Source of the DNA: Bernardetia sp.
GTDB taxonomy: Bacteria; Bacteroidota; Bacteroidia; Cytophagales; Bernardetiaceae
Assembly: GCA_020630575.1 (NCBI GenBank)
Contig: JAHDBD010000023.1
Coordinates: 1-64,000, forward strand
Length of the DNA stretch: 64,000 nucleotides
Direction: 5' to 3'
In this document: positions 9,096 through 17,079 of the stretch, piece after piece
How positions within the stretch are numbered: position 1 is the stretch's first letter
Layout of the letters: each line of letters begins with the position of its first letter
Made by a program: the position numbers and the translations under genes
Notes under the pieces: model-generated
Database searches by the model: none
What the model was told of the DNA's origin: nothing
What the model saw: the letters and a program-made list of their open reading frames with translations, nothing else

Positions 9096-9869
9096 CTAAA
9101 TTGTAATTGTACTTAATGTATTCACTTCTCCATTACTAATAACTACATCAGAAATGGTAACAGGAGAATATGCCAAAGGAGGCTCAACTTTTACTTGATA
9201 TGTTCCTGCTGGAAGTCCTTTGATTAAAAAACAACCATCATTTGTATATGCACTTGCTACAAATACACCATTTTGAGAAACTGTCACTAAAGATTGAATA
9301 GTCGTAGGAGAAGTACAGCCTTTGATAGAACCTCCATCACTTTCTACAAAAGTACGAATAACAGGTTTTAAGTTATATTTTCCAGAATTTCCTGCTTTTA
9401 CAATAGAACGAGCAGCATCAAAATCTAGCATAATTACATATTTCAAATCAGCTTCTAAAGTTGTATTGATTTTCAATTTCAGACCTGATTGTTGTGCGCT
9501 AGGCGTTTTGAGAGCATGCGTTTCTCCATTTTCAACAAGTGTATTATTTTCTCCCAAAATCAAACGAATTTGAGATACTTTACCAGCAGGAAGTTCATTA
9601 CTTGCCAAAAGAGCATCAACTCCATTAGTAAGTTCTAGCAGATTATAAATTCCTGCATTTGTGGAAAGTGTTGTCCAACCTTGGTCTTCATCAGCAGCCG
9701 TTTCAGAAGTATGAATTCTAATTTCTCTTACATCAATATAAACAGCATCATACTCAGCAGGTGCATCTACAAGACGAACTTCTAGTTTGGCATTGCCATT
9801 TTTATTCTCTTTATCACAAGAAAAAAGAGAAAGCGAAAATAGCAGAAAAAATAAATAGTAAAGTTTCAT
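9096..9869 (-). CDS. DUF4382 lipoprotein
   Basis: This 257-residue lipoprotein has a lipobox ending at Cys18 (SLSLFSC) followed by DKENKN. Residues of about 27-170 form the DUF4382 domain: it opens with 'LEVRLVDAPAEYDAVYIDVREI', split here as LEVRLVDAPAEY and DAVYIDVREI, and closes with the conserved 'YNLKPVIRTF'. Residues of about 180-257 look like a carboxypeptidase-regulatory-like beta sandwich (VFVASAYTNDGCFLIKGLPAGTYQV). The family is common in Bacteroidota envelopes and has no settled function. The likely location is the outer membrane or the periplasmic leaflet. It is transcribed alone, convergent with pfkA. Confidence 0.8.
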   Translation of the reverse strand: MKLYYLFFLLFSLSLFSCDKENKNGNAKLEVRLVDAPAEYDAVYIDVREIRIHTSETAADEDQGWTTLSTNAGIYNLLELTNGVDALLASNELPAGKVSQIRLILGENNTLVENGETHALKTPSAQQSGLKLKINTTLEADLKYVIMLDFDAARSIVKAGNSGKYNLKPVIRTFVESDGGSIKGCTSPTTIQSLVTVSQNGVFVASAYTNDGCFLIKGLPAGTYQVKVEPPLAYSPVTISDVVISNGEVNTLSTITI

Positions 9870-9990
9870 TTTTTAAAAATTAAAAGGTAAAAAAATACAG
9901 TTCTTCTTTTAGAAAAACTGTTATGTTTAAGATAAATACGTAAAGGTTATTTAGCAAAAAACGAGCTATTTTAATTTAAAAACAATGAAA

Positions 9991-10962
9991 TCAGATTTCA
10001 TTTTCAGATGTATCTGATTCTTCTTCATTAATTTTATATTTGGCTTCTATAGTTTGAATATGGTTTTCTAAATCTTCAAAATTTGAAAAGACTTGAATTT
10101 GTGAAAGTCTGTTTTCGTCTTCTACTTCATCTAGTTCTTCTAACTCTTCAAAATTATCTTTTAGCTCTTCTTTTTCTGATACTATTTCGTTTTCTAAATC
10201 AAAGGTTTTTGATTTTTTTTCTGCTATTTCTCCTAAGATGTCTTCTCCTTCTTTTACAGTTTCTTCTTTCTGAATTTCGTGCATTGGATTGATTGACAAC
10301 TCTACACTATCTTCTTGATTATATTTTTTTTCTTCTTCCTCTTTTAAAATAGTCTCAAGATCAGTCGTAGTAGGATTTTCATATTCTTCCATTATTTCTT
10401 CTAGCTCATCATCACTATAGACTGGGCTTTCAGGATGCGTATATTGTCGTAACCAAACTTCTCCTTCTTCTACTGTTTTGAAAACAGCACAATTAACCAG
10501 TGAAGTGAGTTTTTCTCCCATTCCATACTTTAAAGAAAAAACAGCAAAAATATCTTTATCAGAAACAACAGTTGCAAAATGCTTTAGACCTGCATCGTGT
10601 ACCATTTGAGACCAAACTTCATTTGCCCAACGTGGAATATTCGGATTTGTACCTTTAAATTTTTGAGCATCTAAAAAAAGACATTTTACCTTTGTATGAC
10701 GAATCATAGCTACTTCTTTCAACAAAACCTCTCGTACTTTATCTTCACTAACAAACTGTTTCCAAATTACATCTATACGGCGTTTCTCTGGAATCCATTT
10801 CATAGAGATATAATCCGTTTCGAAATGAGTAGGTGTATCTATAAAATTTTTATGAATGGTTTGAGCTATAGGTTGCTCAACAACAGGACGTTTGACAGAA
10901 GGAAAAACAGGTTTTAGAGAAGAATTTCCTGTATTTGTATTTATATTATTATTTATGTTCAT
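9991..10962 (-). CDS. Unknown protein with STAS-like N-terminal domain and acidic tail
   Basis: The 323 residues fall into three parts. Residues of about 1-45 are Asn-rich and low complexity. Residues of about 47-175 form an alpha/beta domain with the shape of the SpoIIAA/STAS-like proteins common in this phylum (MKWIPEKRRIDVIWKQF at its start, CLFLDAQKF and WANEVWSQM in the middle); this assignment is by general pattern. Residues of about 185-323 are strongly Glu/Lys-rich and probably disordered or coiled coil. There is no signal peptide, so it is likely cytoplasmic. A role in sensing or regulation is possible but not shown. No partner gene is adjacent. Confidence 0.7.
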   Translation of the reverse strand: MNINNNINTNTGNSSLKPVFPSVKRPVVEQPIAQTIHKNFIDTPTHFETDYISMKWIPEKRRIDVIWKQFVSEDKVREVLLKEVAMIRHTKVKCLFLDAQKFKGTNPNIPRWANEVWSQMVHDAGLKHFATVVSDKDIFAVFSLKYGMGEKLTSLVNCAVFKTVEEGEVWLRQYTHPESPVYSDDELEEIMEEYENPTTTDLETILKEEEEKKYNQEDSVELSINPMHEIQKEETVKEGEDILGEIAEKKSKTFDLENEIVSEKEELKDNFEELEELDEVEDENRLSQIQVFSNFEDLENHIQTIEAKYKINEEESDTSENEI

Positions 10963-11398
10963 ATCCGTATTGCTACAAAGTAAATAGAATAGAAAAGTAT
11001 AAGACAGGCAGATTAAGCCAATTAAAAAAATATAAACTACCTGTTCTTATTTTATTAAGAGTAGTTTATAGCTTTATCTTGATTTCTTTTATTGAATTAT
11101 TTATAGAATAGGATTTTTTATTGTAATGGTATTTACTTCAAATAGTTAGCCAGTAGGATTTTTTTGATAGAGGAATAATGGGTTTTTATCGAAATAATAA
11201 GTTTCTAGCAAAATCAGTATCATTAACCTTCTGAAGAAATTATCTTAAAATCTGTTGTGATGCCTGTGTCGTCGGTGAGACACCGACAACGGCAAAATAT
11301 AAACTCAAATTTAAGTTAACCATTTGATAACTAATCTGTTTAGTTCCAATTTTACATTATACTCAACAGAATTAAACTACTAAAAACTACATATCTGA
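10963..11398. other. Intergenic region carrying a dispersed hairpin
   Basis: This 436-base AT-rich stretch lies between two minus-strand genes. Apart from the hairpin element at 11268-11293 no gene, RNA or clear promoter was recognised. Confidence 0.5.
11268..11297 (+). repeat. Dispersed hairpin element, GTYGTYGGTG family, copy 1
   Basis: GTCGTCGGTG, a 3-base loop and CACCGACAAC form a 10-bp stem with one mismatch. The element is followed by GGCAAAAT. Related copies lie at 17043, 47856, 50521 and 52470, and the right flank (AACGGCAAA) is also shared. Confidence 0.7.
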
Positions 11399-11815
11399 TT
11401 AAGCACCTAATTTCTCTCTCAGCGTTTCGACAAGCCCATCCCAAAGTTCTTCCAATACTTCATCATCATTCATTTCTGAATAATCTTTTATTACTAAGTA
11501 GGTAGTGTCAGTTAGTTCGCTATAATTTAGTTTGAGTTCTAAGAAGTTGACATCTTTTTTCTTTCCTCTAGTTTTAATTTTTTCTTCTTCTATATTATCG
11601 ACAAACTGATAACGAATCATAGAATTATTTCTCTGTGAAACTATTTTTGCAATATGCTGTTCGTTGTCCCAATGAATATTCAAAAATTTATCGTTTAAAA
11701 CCTCTACTCTGTCAGCAAACCATTCTTCAAGCCCTTGTGGAGTGGAAATAAAAGGATAAACCATCTTGACAGCAGCACGTATTTCGTACTCAGCATTATA
11801 TTCGTATTTACTCAT
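11399..11815 (-). CDS. START-like (SRPBCC fold) protein
   Basis: This 138-residue cytoplasmic protein matches the START-like family widespread in Bacteroidota. It begins with a short strand (KYEYNAEYEIRAAVKMVYPF), followed by 'STPQGLEEWFADRV', the segment seen in AHA1/SRPBCC ligand-binding folds. It ends in an amphipathic helix (DEVLEELWDGLVETLREKLGA, 21 residues in the gene; key part LWDGLVETLREKLG). These folds bind hydrophobic ligands or partner proteins; the ligand here is unknown. It is on the same strand as rsmA, 232 bases downstream of it. Confidence 0.75.
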   Translation of the reverse strand: MSKYEYNAEYEIRAAVKMVYPFISTPQGLEEWFADRVEVLNDKFLNIHWDNEQHIAKIVSQRNNSMIRYQFVDNIEEEKIKTRGKKKDVNFLELKLNYSELTDTTYLVIKDYSEMNDDEVLEELWDGLVETLREKLGA

Positions 11816-12047
11816 TTTTGATAGATTATATGTGTTATTATTTTAGTTATGTCATTCAAAAGCATAAATTCATTTTTTGGACTAGAAATATAATAGTCAA
11901 TAAGTGCCTAATATAATAGATTTATTTTAACTTGAGAAGCATACTAGCTTTTGTATGAGTTTTTTTTTATTTTTTTTATAGGATTCTAATTTAGAAAATC
12001 AATCTACTACACAGTTCAAACTTTCTAAAGATTTAATAATCATATAT

Positions 12048-12860
12048 TTACTCCTTTTCAGCTTCTCTTTCTCTTTCAAAAATTTGTGCCAGCTCAATAA
12101 AATCTTGTACGGAAAGCTGTTCGGCTCTTTTGCTGAGCATTTCATTTAGTTCTTCTTTTTCTTTGAAAGCATTTGGAATTCCTAGTGGCTTTAAAGCACT
12201 ACGAAGCATTTTTCTTCGCTGATTGAAACCAAATTTGACAAGCTGAAAAAATAATTTCTCATTACAATCTAATTGTTCTACTTCATTTCTCTTCAGGCGA
12301 ATAACAGCAGATTTTACTCTTGGAGGTGGATTAAATACCTTTTCACTTACTGTAAAACAATATTCGATATCGTAATAAGCCTGTAACAAAACACTCAAAA
12401 TACCATACGTTTTGTTTCCGTGTGGTGAGGCAATACGTTCAGCCACTTCTTTTTGAATCATTCCAACTACTTCTGGAATTTGATTTTTATATTCTAATAC
12501 TTTAAAAAAAATCTGTGAAGAAATATTATAAGGAAAATTGCCAATAATTCCGAATTTTCCTTCAAAAACAGTTTCTAAATCCATTTTCAAAAAATCTTCA
12601 TTTAGAAGCGTTTCATCTGTAAAACCTAAGTTTTCTTTCAAATATTCTACTGATTCGTCATCAATTTCTACAACTGTAAGATTGTATTTTTTATCATTTA
12701 AAATAAATTTTGTCAGAACGCCTGTACCTGCTCCAATTTCTAAGAGGTCTTTATAACTATCATCTTGCATCTGATTGACAATCTTACGAGCAATATTTTC
12801 ATCTTTTAGGAAATGTTGTCCTAAATGTTTTTTGGGTTTTACAGGAGACTTTTTTGACAT
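12048..12860 (-). CDS. rsmA: 16S rRNA A1518/A1519 dimethyltransferase RsmA (KsgA)
   Basis: This 270-residue methyltransferase dimethylates two adjacent adenines in the 3' hairpin of 16S rRNA during 30S assembly. The SAM-binding motif (LLEIGAGTGVLT), the acidic motif II after the next strand (VVEID), and the catalytic NFPYNISS (motif IV) are all present, as is the N-terminal KKHLGQHFLKD that opens most RsmA proteins. The C-terminal helical domain (FGFNQRRKMLRSALKPLG) is complete. The length is typical. No adjoining pdxA gene is seen, so it seems to be transcribed alone. Confidence 0.95.
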   Translation of the reverse strand: MSKKSPVKPKKHLGQHFLKDENIARKIVNQMQDDSYKDLLEIGAGTGVLTKFILNDKKYNLTVVEIDDESVEYLKENLGFTDETLLNEDFLKMDLETVFEGKFGIIGNFPYNISSQIFFKVLEYKNQIPEVVGMIQKEVAERIASPHGNKTYGILSVLLQAYYDIEYCFTVSEKVFNPPPRVKSAVIRLKRNEVEQLDCNEKLFFQLVKFGFNQRRKMLRSALKPLGIPNAFKEKEELNEMLSKRAEQLSVQDFIELAQIFEREREAEKE

Positions 12861-13010
12861 AACTTTTATTTATTGTTATTAAGTAGAGTTTAATAACAGC
12901 CAAGAATTTTTCTAATTTTACAACAAATATAATAAACTTCTTCTCACTATAAACAGAAGCATAGTTCTGATGTATTTTTGGACATTGAAAAACGGAGCAA
13001 TATTTCAAAA

Positions 13011-13056
13011 AAAACTTCCCTTTTAGTTAGTTGAGACTATTAAAAGGGAAGTTTTT
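13011..13056 (-). terminator. Terminator of the NADH dehydrogenase gene
   Basis: The 15-bp arms AAAACTTCCCTTTTA and TAAAAGGGAAGTTTT enclose about 15 bases. It lies 25 bases past the stop of the minus-strand NADH dehydrogenase gene and could act on both strands. Confidence 0.8.
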
Positions 13057-13080
13057 GATATTCCATAAATTCTAATCTAT

Positions 13081-14436
13081 CTAAACATATAATTCTTCTT
13101 TTTCTTTCTTAGATTTTATTTGAGTAGGAATAATCAAACGGTTGCTACGGTCGTATGTAAAATAATTCCAAATCCAGCTTGTGAGGATAATGAAACGATT
13201 TTTGAAGCCAATTATAAACATTAAATGCACAAAAAGCCATACAAACCAAGCAAAAAAACCTTGAAAACTCATTTTATTAGGTAAATCTACAACAGCACGA
13301 TTCCTTCCGACAGTTGCCATACTTCCCTTATCAAAATATTTAAACGGTTTCATTTCTTTCTTATTGAGCATTCTTTTTAAATTATCTCCTAATGTTTTTC
13401 CTTGTTGCATAGCGACAGGTGCAAGCATAGGAAAGCCTTTTGGATGATCTTCTGAAACCATTGCTGCAATATCACCAAGTGCAAAAATATTTTCTATTCC
13501 TTTGACTCTATTAAACTCATCTACAATAATTCGATTTCCTTGCAAAATAGCTTTTTCAGGAAGTCCTTTTATTAGATTTCCTGTAACTCCTGCTGCCCAA
13601 ACGAGCGTAGTAGAAGGCAAAACCATTCCATTCGAAAGCTCTACATGACTACCATCAAATGCTTTTACACTCACTTCTTTCCAAATCTGAACTGTAAAAT
13701 CTTTTAAATATTCTTCTGCTTTTCGACTTGCATTATTTGTCATTCCATTCAACAGACTTTTTCCTGCTTCTACTAAATGTATTTGCATTCTTCTAAAGTC
13801 TAGTTCAGGATAATCTTTTGGCAAAACATGTAATTTCAATTCCCCTAAAGCTCCTGCTACTTCTACACCTGTTGGTCCTCCACCTACAATAACTACATTC
13901 ATAAGAGATTGCTGCTCTTCGATGGTTTCAGCAAGTTGAGCCTTTTCAAAGTTCTTTAATAAATGATTGCGAATAGCCAATGCTTGAGGAACTTGCTTTA
14001 AAGCAAATGCTCTTTCTTCAATCGATTTATTACCATAAAAATTAGTCTTTGAGCCGTTTGCAATCACTAAATAATCGTATCGCAGCGTTCCCAAATTAGT
14101 ATCAACTATGTTTTTGTCGTGATGAATTTCTGTAACTGTTGCTACCCTAAAATAAAAATCAGACTTACTATTACTGCTCTTCAAAACTTTACGCAAAGGA
14201 CCTGCAATGGCATCAGCTTCCAAACCTGCCGTCGCTACTTGATACAAAAGAGGTTGAAATGTATGAAAATTATACCTATCAATCATCACAATTTGAGCAT
14301 CGACAGAACGCAGTTTTTTGGAAAGCTCCAACCCTGCAAAACCTCCTCCAATAATCACAATGCGTGGTTTGTTGGCAGCAGGAATATGTAATTCTGATGT
14401 AAAATTGAGTTCCGAGTTCGTGGCAGGCACTAACAT
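13081..14436 (-). CDS. Type II NADH dehydrogenase (NDH-2), FAD-dependent
   Basis: This 451-residue flavoenzyme would oxidise NADH and reduce quinone at the inner membrane without pumping protons. It has two Rossmann motifs: the FAD site IVIIGGGFAGLELSKKLRS near residue 27 and the NAD site VVIVGGGPTGVEVAGALGEL near residue 186. The second FAD contact, NIFALGDIAAM, is near residue 315. A hydrophobic C-terminal stretch (GFFAWFVWLFVHLMFIIGF, about 392-410) is typical of bacterial NDH-2 and anchors it to the membrane. It is divergent from the short-chain dehydrogenase gene, so the 207 bases between them must hold both promoters. Confidence 0.9.
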   Translation of the reverse strand: MLVPATNSELNFTSELHIPAANKPRIVIIGGGFAGLELSKKLRSVDAQIVMIDRYNFHTFQPLLYQVATAGLEADAIAGPLRKVLKSSNSKSDFYFRVATVTEIHHDKNIVDTNLGTLRYDYLVIANGSKTNFYGNKSIEERAFALKQVPQALAIRNHLLKNFEKAQLAETIEEQQSLMNVVIVGGGPTGVEVAGALGELKLHVLPKDYPELDFRRMQIHLVEAGKSLLNGMTNNASRKAEEYLKDFTVQIWKEVSVKAFDGSHVELSNGMVLPSTTLVWAAGVTGNLIKGLPEKAILQGNRIIVDEFNRVKGIENIFALGDIAAMVSEDHPKGFPMLAPVAMQQGKTLGDNLKRMLNKKEMKPFKYFDKGSMATVGRNRAVVDLPNKMSFQGFFAWFVWLFVHLMFIIGFKNRFIILTSWIWNYFTYDRSNRLIIPTQIKSKKEKEELYV

Positions 14437-14643
14437 AATAAGTTGTTTTTTTGAAAAGACGTTTTAGTATTCTTATTTTTAAGTTTGACTATTGACTAAC
14501 TAAAGTCGCTTTATTGAACGTAAACTAGCTTAGTAAGTTTAGGATATTGTAAAATCAAACATTGTTTTTTGCTTTTTTATGTAATAGTTTGGCTAAATTT
14601 GATTGAAGAATAAAACACATCTTAAAACATAACCTCCTGCAAA

Positions 14644-15450
14644 ATGAATTACTTTAAAAATAAAACAGTTTGGATTACAGGTGCATCTTCTGGAATTGGA
14701 GAAGAGCTTGTTTATGCGCTATCAAATCTCAATCTTGATACGAAAATTATTATTTCAGCAAGAAGAACGGAGGAATTAGAAAGAGTAAAAGAAATAAGCC
14801 AAAACAGAGAAAATATAGCTATTCTTCCTTTAGATTTGACAAAATCAGATTTTGAAGAAAAAACAAAAGAAGCAATTTCATTTTTTGGAAAGGTTGATAT
14901 TCTAGTTCATAATGGAGGAATTAGTCAGCGTTCGTATATAAAAGATACCAAAATGGAAGTCTATCGAAAAATAATGGAAGTAAATTATTTTGGATATGTC
15001 GGACTTACACAAGCCATTTTACCTCACTTTGTAGAAAATCAAATGGGACATTTTGTAGTAATTACGAGTGTTTTGGGGAAATTATCAACTCCTATGCGTG
15101 GTGCTTACTCAAGCTCAAAACACGCTTTGTATGGCTTTTTTGATGGACTTAGAGCTGAGTTTTACAATGATAATATAAAAGTTTCGATGATTGCCCCCGG
15201 TTTTATCCGTACCAATGTTGCCATCAATGCACTCACAGAAACAGGAGAAAAATTTGCTAAAATGGGTAAAAACACAGGCGAAGGTTATCCTGCCGATAAA
15301 TGTGCAAAGCAAATATTAAAAGCAATCAAAAATCAAAAAAAGGAGACTTATGTAGGCAAATCTTTCGGTAAAGAACGATTAGGATTATATGTAAGACGAT
15401 TTTTTCCGAATTTATTCTTCAAAATTGCTACAAAACAAGCTCCTGAATAA
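14644..15450 (+). CDS. Short-chain dehydrogenase/reductase
   Basis: This 268-residue classical SDR has the cofactor motif TGASSGIGEE near its start, a following RRTEEL that suggests NADP preference, the structural HNGG motif (NAGG in most relatives), the catalytic serine in ITSVLGK, and YSSSK (the YxxxK pair). It resembles the DHRS7-like group, which acts on lipid or steroid-like carbonyls; the substrate cannot be told from sequence. It ends two bases before the convergent DUF2752 gene, with no terminator between them, so transcripts may overlap. Confidence 0.88.
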   Translation: MNYFKNKTVWITGASSGIGEELVYALSNLNLDTKIIISARRTEELERVKEISQNRENIAILPLDLTKSDFEEKTKEAISFFGKVDILVHNGGISQRSYIKDTKMEVYRKIMEVNYFGYVGLTQAILPHFVENQMGHFVVITSVLGKLSTPMRGAYSSSKHALYGFFDGLRAEFYNDNIKVSMIAPGFIRTNVAINALTETGEKFAKMGKNTGEGYPADKCAKQILKAIKNQKKETYVGKSFGKERLGLYVRRFFPNLFFKIATKQAPE

Positions 15451-15452
15451 AA

Positions 15453-15875
15453 CTACACAAAAGGAGTGAGGTAATTAAAGGGAAAAGAATCTATATTTCT
15501 CAAAATCATAAATAAAAATCCTAGTATAAAAATTATTATCCAAAATAAATTTGAATACTGAATTGCCTTTAATTCTACATCAAAAAAAGTCTTAAAATAA
15601 AATTTCAAAAATTCGTATATCAATAAAGGAGAAATTAGAATTAAGAAAGCATTTTGCCGAAAAGCCGATAAAAAATCAAAATGTAAGAGTGAATAAATGC
15701 AGCGAGTAGCACCACAAAAAACACAATGAATATCAAAAAAAATATAGGTTGGACATTTTGGGTAAAATGAGTTTTCAGTTGTGTTGATTGGATTATTAAA
15801 CCAAAGAAAAATAATTCCTAAAAGAAAAAATAAGGGAATAAGTACAGCAAAAAAACGATTTATCACATCTATCAC
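15453..15875 (-). CDS. DUF2752 membrane protein
   Basis: This 140-residue protein has three or four transmembrane helices: about 8-26, 75-95 and 110-130, with a weaker one around the conserved segment. The DUF2752 signature is present: CP in YPKCPTY, then CVFCGATRCIYSLLHFDF with the C-x-x-C-G-x-T-R pattern, then a FRQNAF segment. The family is widespread and its function is unknown; the paired cysteines suggest metal or redox chemistry. It lies nine bases downstream of the DoxX-like gene and probably shares its operon. Confidence 0.8.
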   Translation of the reverse strand: MIDVINRFFAVLIPLFFLLGIIFLWFNNPINTTENSFYPKCPTYIFFDIHCVFCGATRCIYSLLHFDFLSAFRQNAFLILISPLLIYEFLKFYFKTFFDVELKAIQYSNLFWIIIFILGFLFMILRNIDSFPFNYLTPFV

Positions 15876-15884
15876 TACTAAAAA

Positions 15885-16322
15885 TTACTGAGCTAGTCCA
15901 CCCAAAATATAAGTTACTATAACACATAAGATAAAATAAGCTACCAAATTAGCAGCTCCCACATAATCTTTGACCACTCTTTGCCCAAAAAAGAGCATCG
16001 TAATATTAATAGTTGCCAAAACAGAACCTATGTAAGCGAATTTTACATCTCCTGTAAGTAAAAGTGTTACGAATCCAATAGCACTAAAAACCCCTGCTGC
16101 GACTTCAAAAATAGTAACAATAACCAAAAGCACAGTTACTAATTTTTCTAAATAAGAGCCTTTGAAGTGGTCTATAAGCCAAGCCGAATTTTCATCCCAA
16201 CGAAAAACCTTATTAAAGCCAGATTGAATAAATAAAATGGCTAAAAAAAGAGTACAGATTATCTTTAAAAAAAATCCTGCTTCTGATGGATTGGTGAAAA
16301 ATGAAAGTATATCTAGTAACAT
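15885..16322 (-). CDS. DoxX-like membrane protein
   Basis: This 145-residue protein has four predicted transmembrane helices: about 18-36, 62-84, 90-108 and 122-142. The pattern of a first helix ending in a 'QSGFNKVFRWDE' segment is that of the DoxX family. Some relatives are linked to quinone or thiosulfate metabolism and some have no known role. It is upstream of the DUF2752 gene with a nine-base gap, which indicates co-transcription. Nothing in the neighbourhood identifies a substrate. Confidence 0.7.
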   Translation of the reverse strand: MLLDILSFFTNPSEAGFFLKIICTLFLAILFIQSGFNKVFRWDENSAWLIDHFKGSYLEKLVTVLLVIVTIFEVAAGVFSAIGFVTLLLTGDVKFAYIGSVLATINITMLFFGQRVVKDYVGAANLVAYFILCVIVTYILGGLAQ

Positions 16323-16429
16323 AAATGAAATGGTAAATTGTAAGTGAAATGAAAATAAATATTTCTTTAAGGAATAAGAATTAAATGAAATTCTATTTTA
16401 GAAAAAATAATCAATTGATAATCAGTAAT

Positions 16430-16870
16430 TTAAATTCGTAATTGATTTTCAAAAAAATCTAGTGCTAAACGGTAGCTTTCCATTCCAAAACCTACAATCA
16501 CACCGATACAATTCTTACTCAAATAGCTTTTATGACGAAACTCTTCACGAGCAAAAGTATTCGAAATATGAACTTCAATAACAGGCGTAGAAATACTTGA
16601 AATAGCATCAGCAATGGCAACAGAAGTATGCGTAAAAGCTCCTGCGTTCAAGATAATTCCGTCAGTACTAAAACCAATCTGATGTAATTTGTCTATAATT
16701 TCGCCTTCATGATTAGACTGAAAATAATGTAATTCTACCAATTTATCAGAAAAAACTTTTTTCAACTCTTCAAAATACTCTTCAAAAGACTGGTTTCCAT
16801 AAATAGATGGTTCTCGTTTTCCCAAAAGATTAAGATTTGCACCATTTATTATCCACAACTGTTTTTTCAT
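16430..16870 (-). CDS. aroQ: Type II 3-dehydroquinate dehydratase
   Basis: This 146-residue enzyme removes water from 3-dehydroquinate to give 3-dehydroshikimate, the third step of the shikimate pathway. The family hallmarks are complete: NGANLNLLGKREPSIYG with the catalytic tyrosine and flexible-loop arginine, FQSNHEGEIIDKLHQ, LNAGAFTHTSVAIADA, and EVHISNTFAREEFRHKS with the catalytic histidine. The length is standard. It is divergent from crtI. Confidence 0.95.
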   Translation of the reverse strand: MKKQLWIINGANLNLLGKREPSIYGNQSFEEYFEELKKVFSDKLVELHYFQSNHEGEIIDKLHQIGFSTDGIILNAGAFTHTSVAIADAISSISTPVIEVHISNTFAREEFRHKSYLSKNCIGVIVGFGMESYRLALDFFENQLRI

Positions 16871-16903
16871 AGTTTATTTATTCAAACCTTATAGGTTTAT
16901 TTC

Positions 16904-16911
16904 TATATTTG
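16904..16911 (+). promoter_or_regulatory. Possible -7 box for crtI
   Basis: TATATTTG matches TAnnTTTG. It would produce a leader of about 165 bases containing the hairpins at 16980-17066. No -33 TTG was found at the right spacing. Confidence 0.35.
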
Positions 16912-16974
16912 TTCTGCAAAAAGCATATTTTAATTGATTTTTTCAAACTTATTTTGAAAAAAAATGTAATCAAA

Positions 16975-17034
16975 TGTAGCGTACCTTTTAAGGTGCGAAA
17001 ATGTATCGTACACTTTAGTGTCGGAAAAAATATA
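16975..17034 (+). repeat. Two tandem TTTA-loop hairpin units
   Basis: Two similar units follow each other: TGTAGCGTACCTTTTAAGG... and TGTATCGTACACTTTAGTG.... Each is a small inverted repeat around a TTT(A) loop, followed by GNCGGAAA- or GCGAAAA-like sequence. The same layout recurs at 44676-44700. Confidence 0.5.
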
Positions 17035-17042
17035 TTCTCGCC

Positions 17043-17066
17043 GTTGTTGGTGTCCTCACCAACGAC
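17043..17066 (-). repeat. Dispersed hairpin element, GTYGTYGGTG family, copy 2
   Basis: GTTGTTGGTG, loop TCCT and CACCAACGAC form a 10-bp stem with one mismatch. Read on the minus strand it is followed by the family flank ACAACGGC. It ends 13 bases before the crtI start codon, so it is in the leader of that mRNA. Confidence 0.7.
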
Positions 17067-17079
17067 AATTTACAACATT

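Noticed and set aside
16909..17079. In-frame extension of crtI upstream of 17080
   Set aside because: The extension covers three hairpins, lacks conservation, and would place residues before the FAD motif that normally starts the protein.
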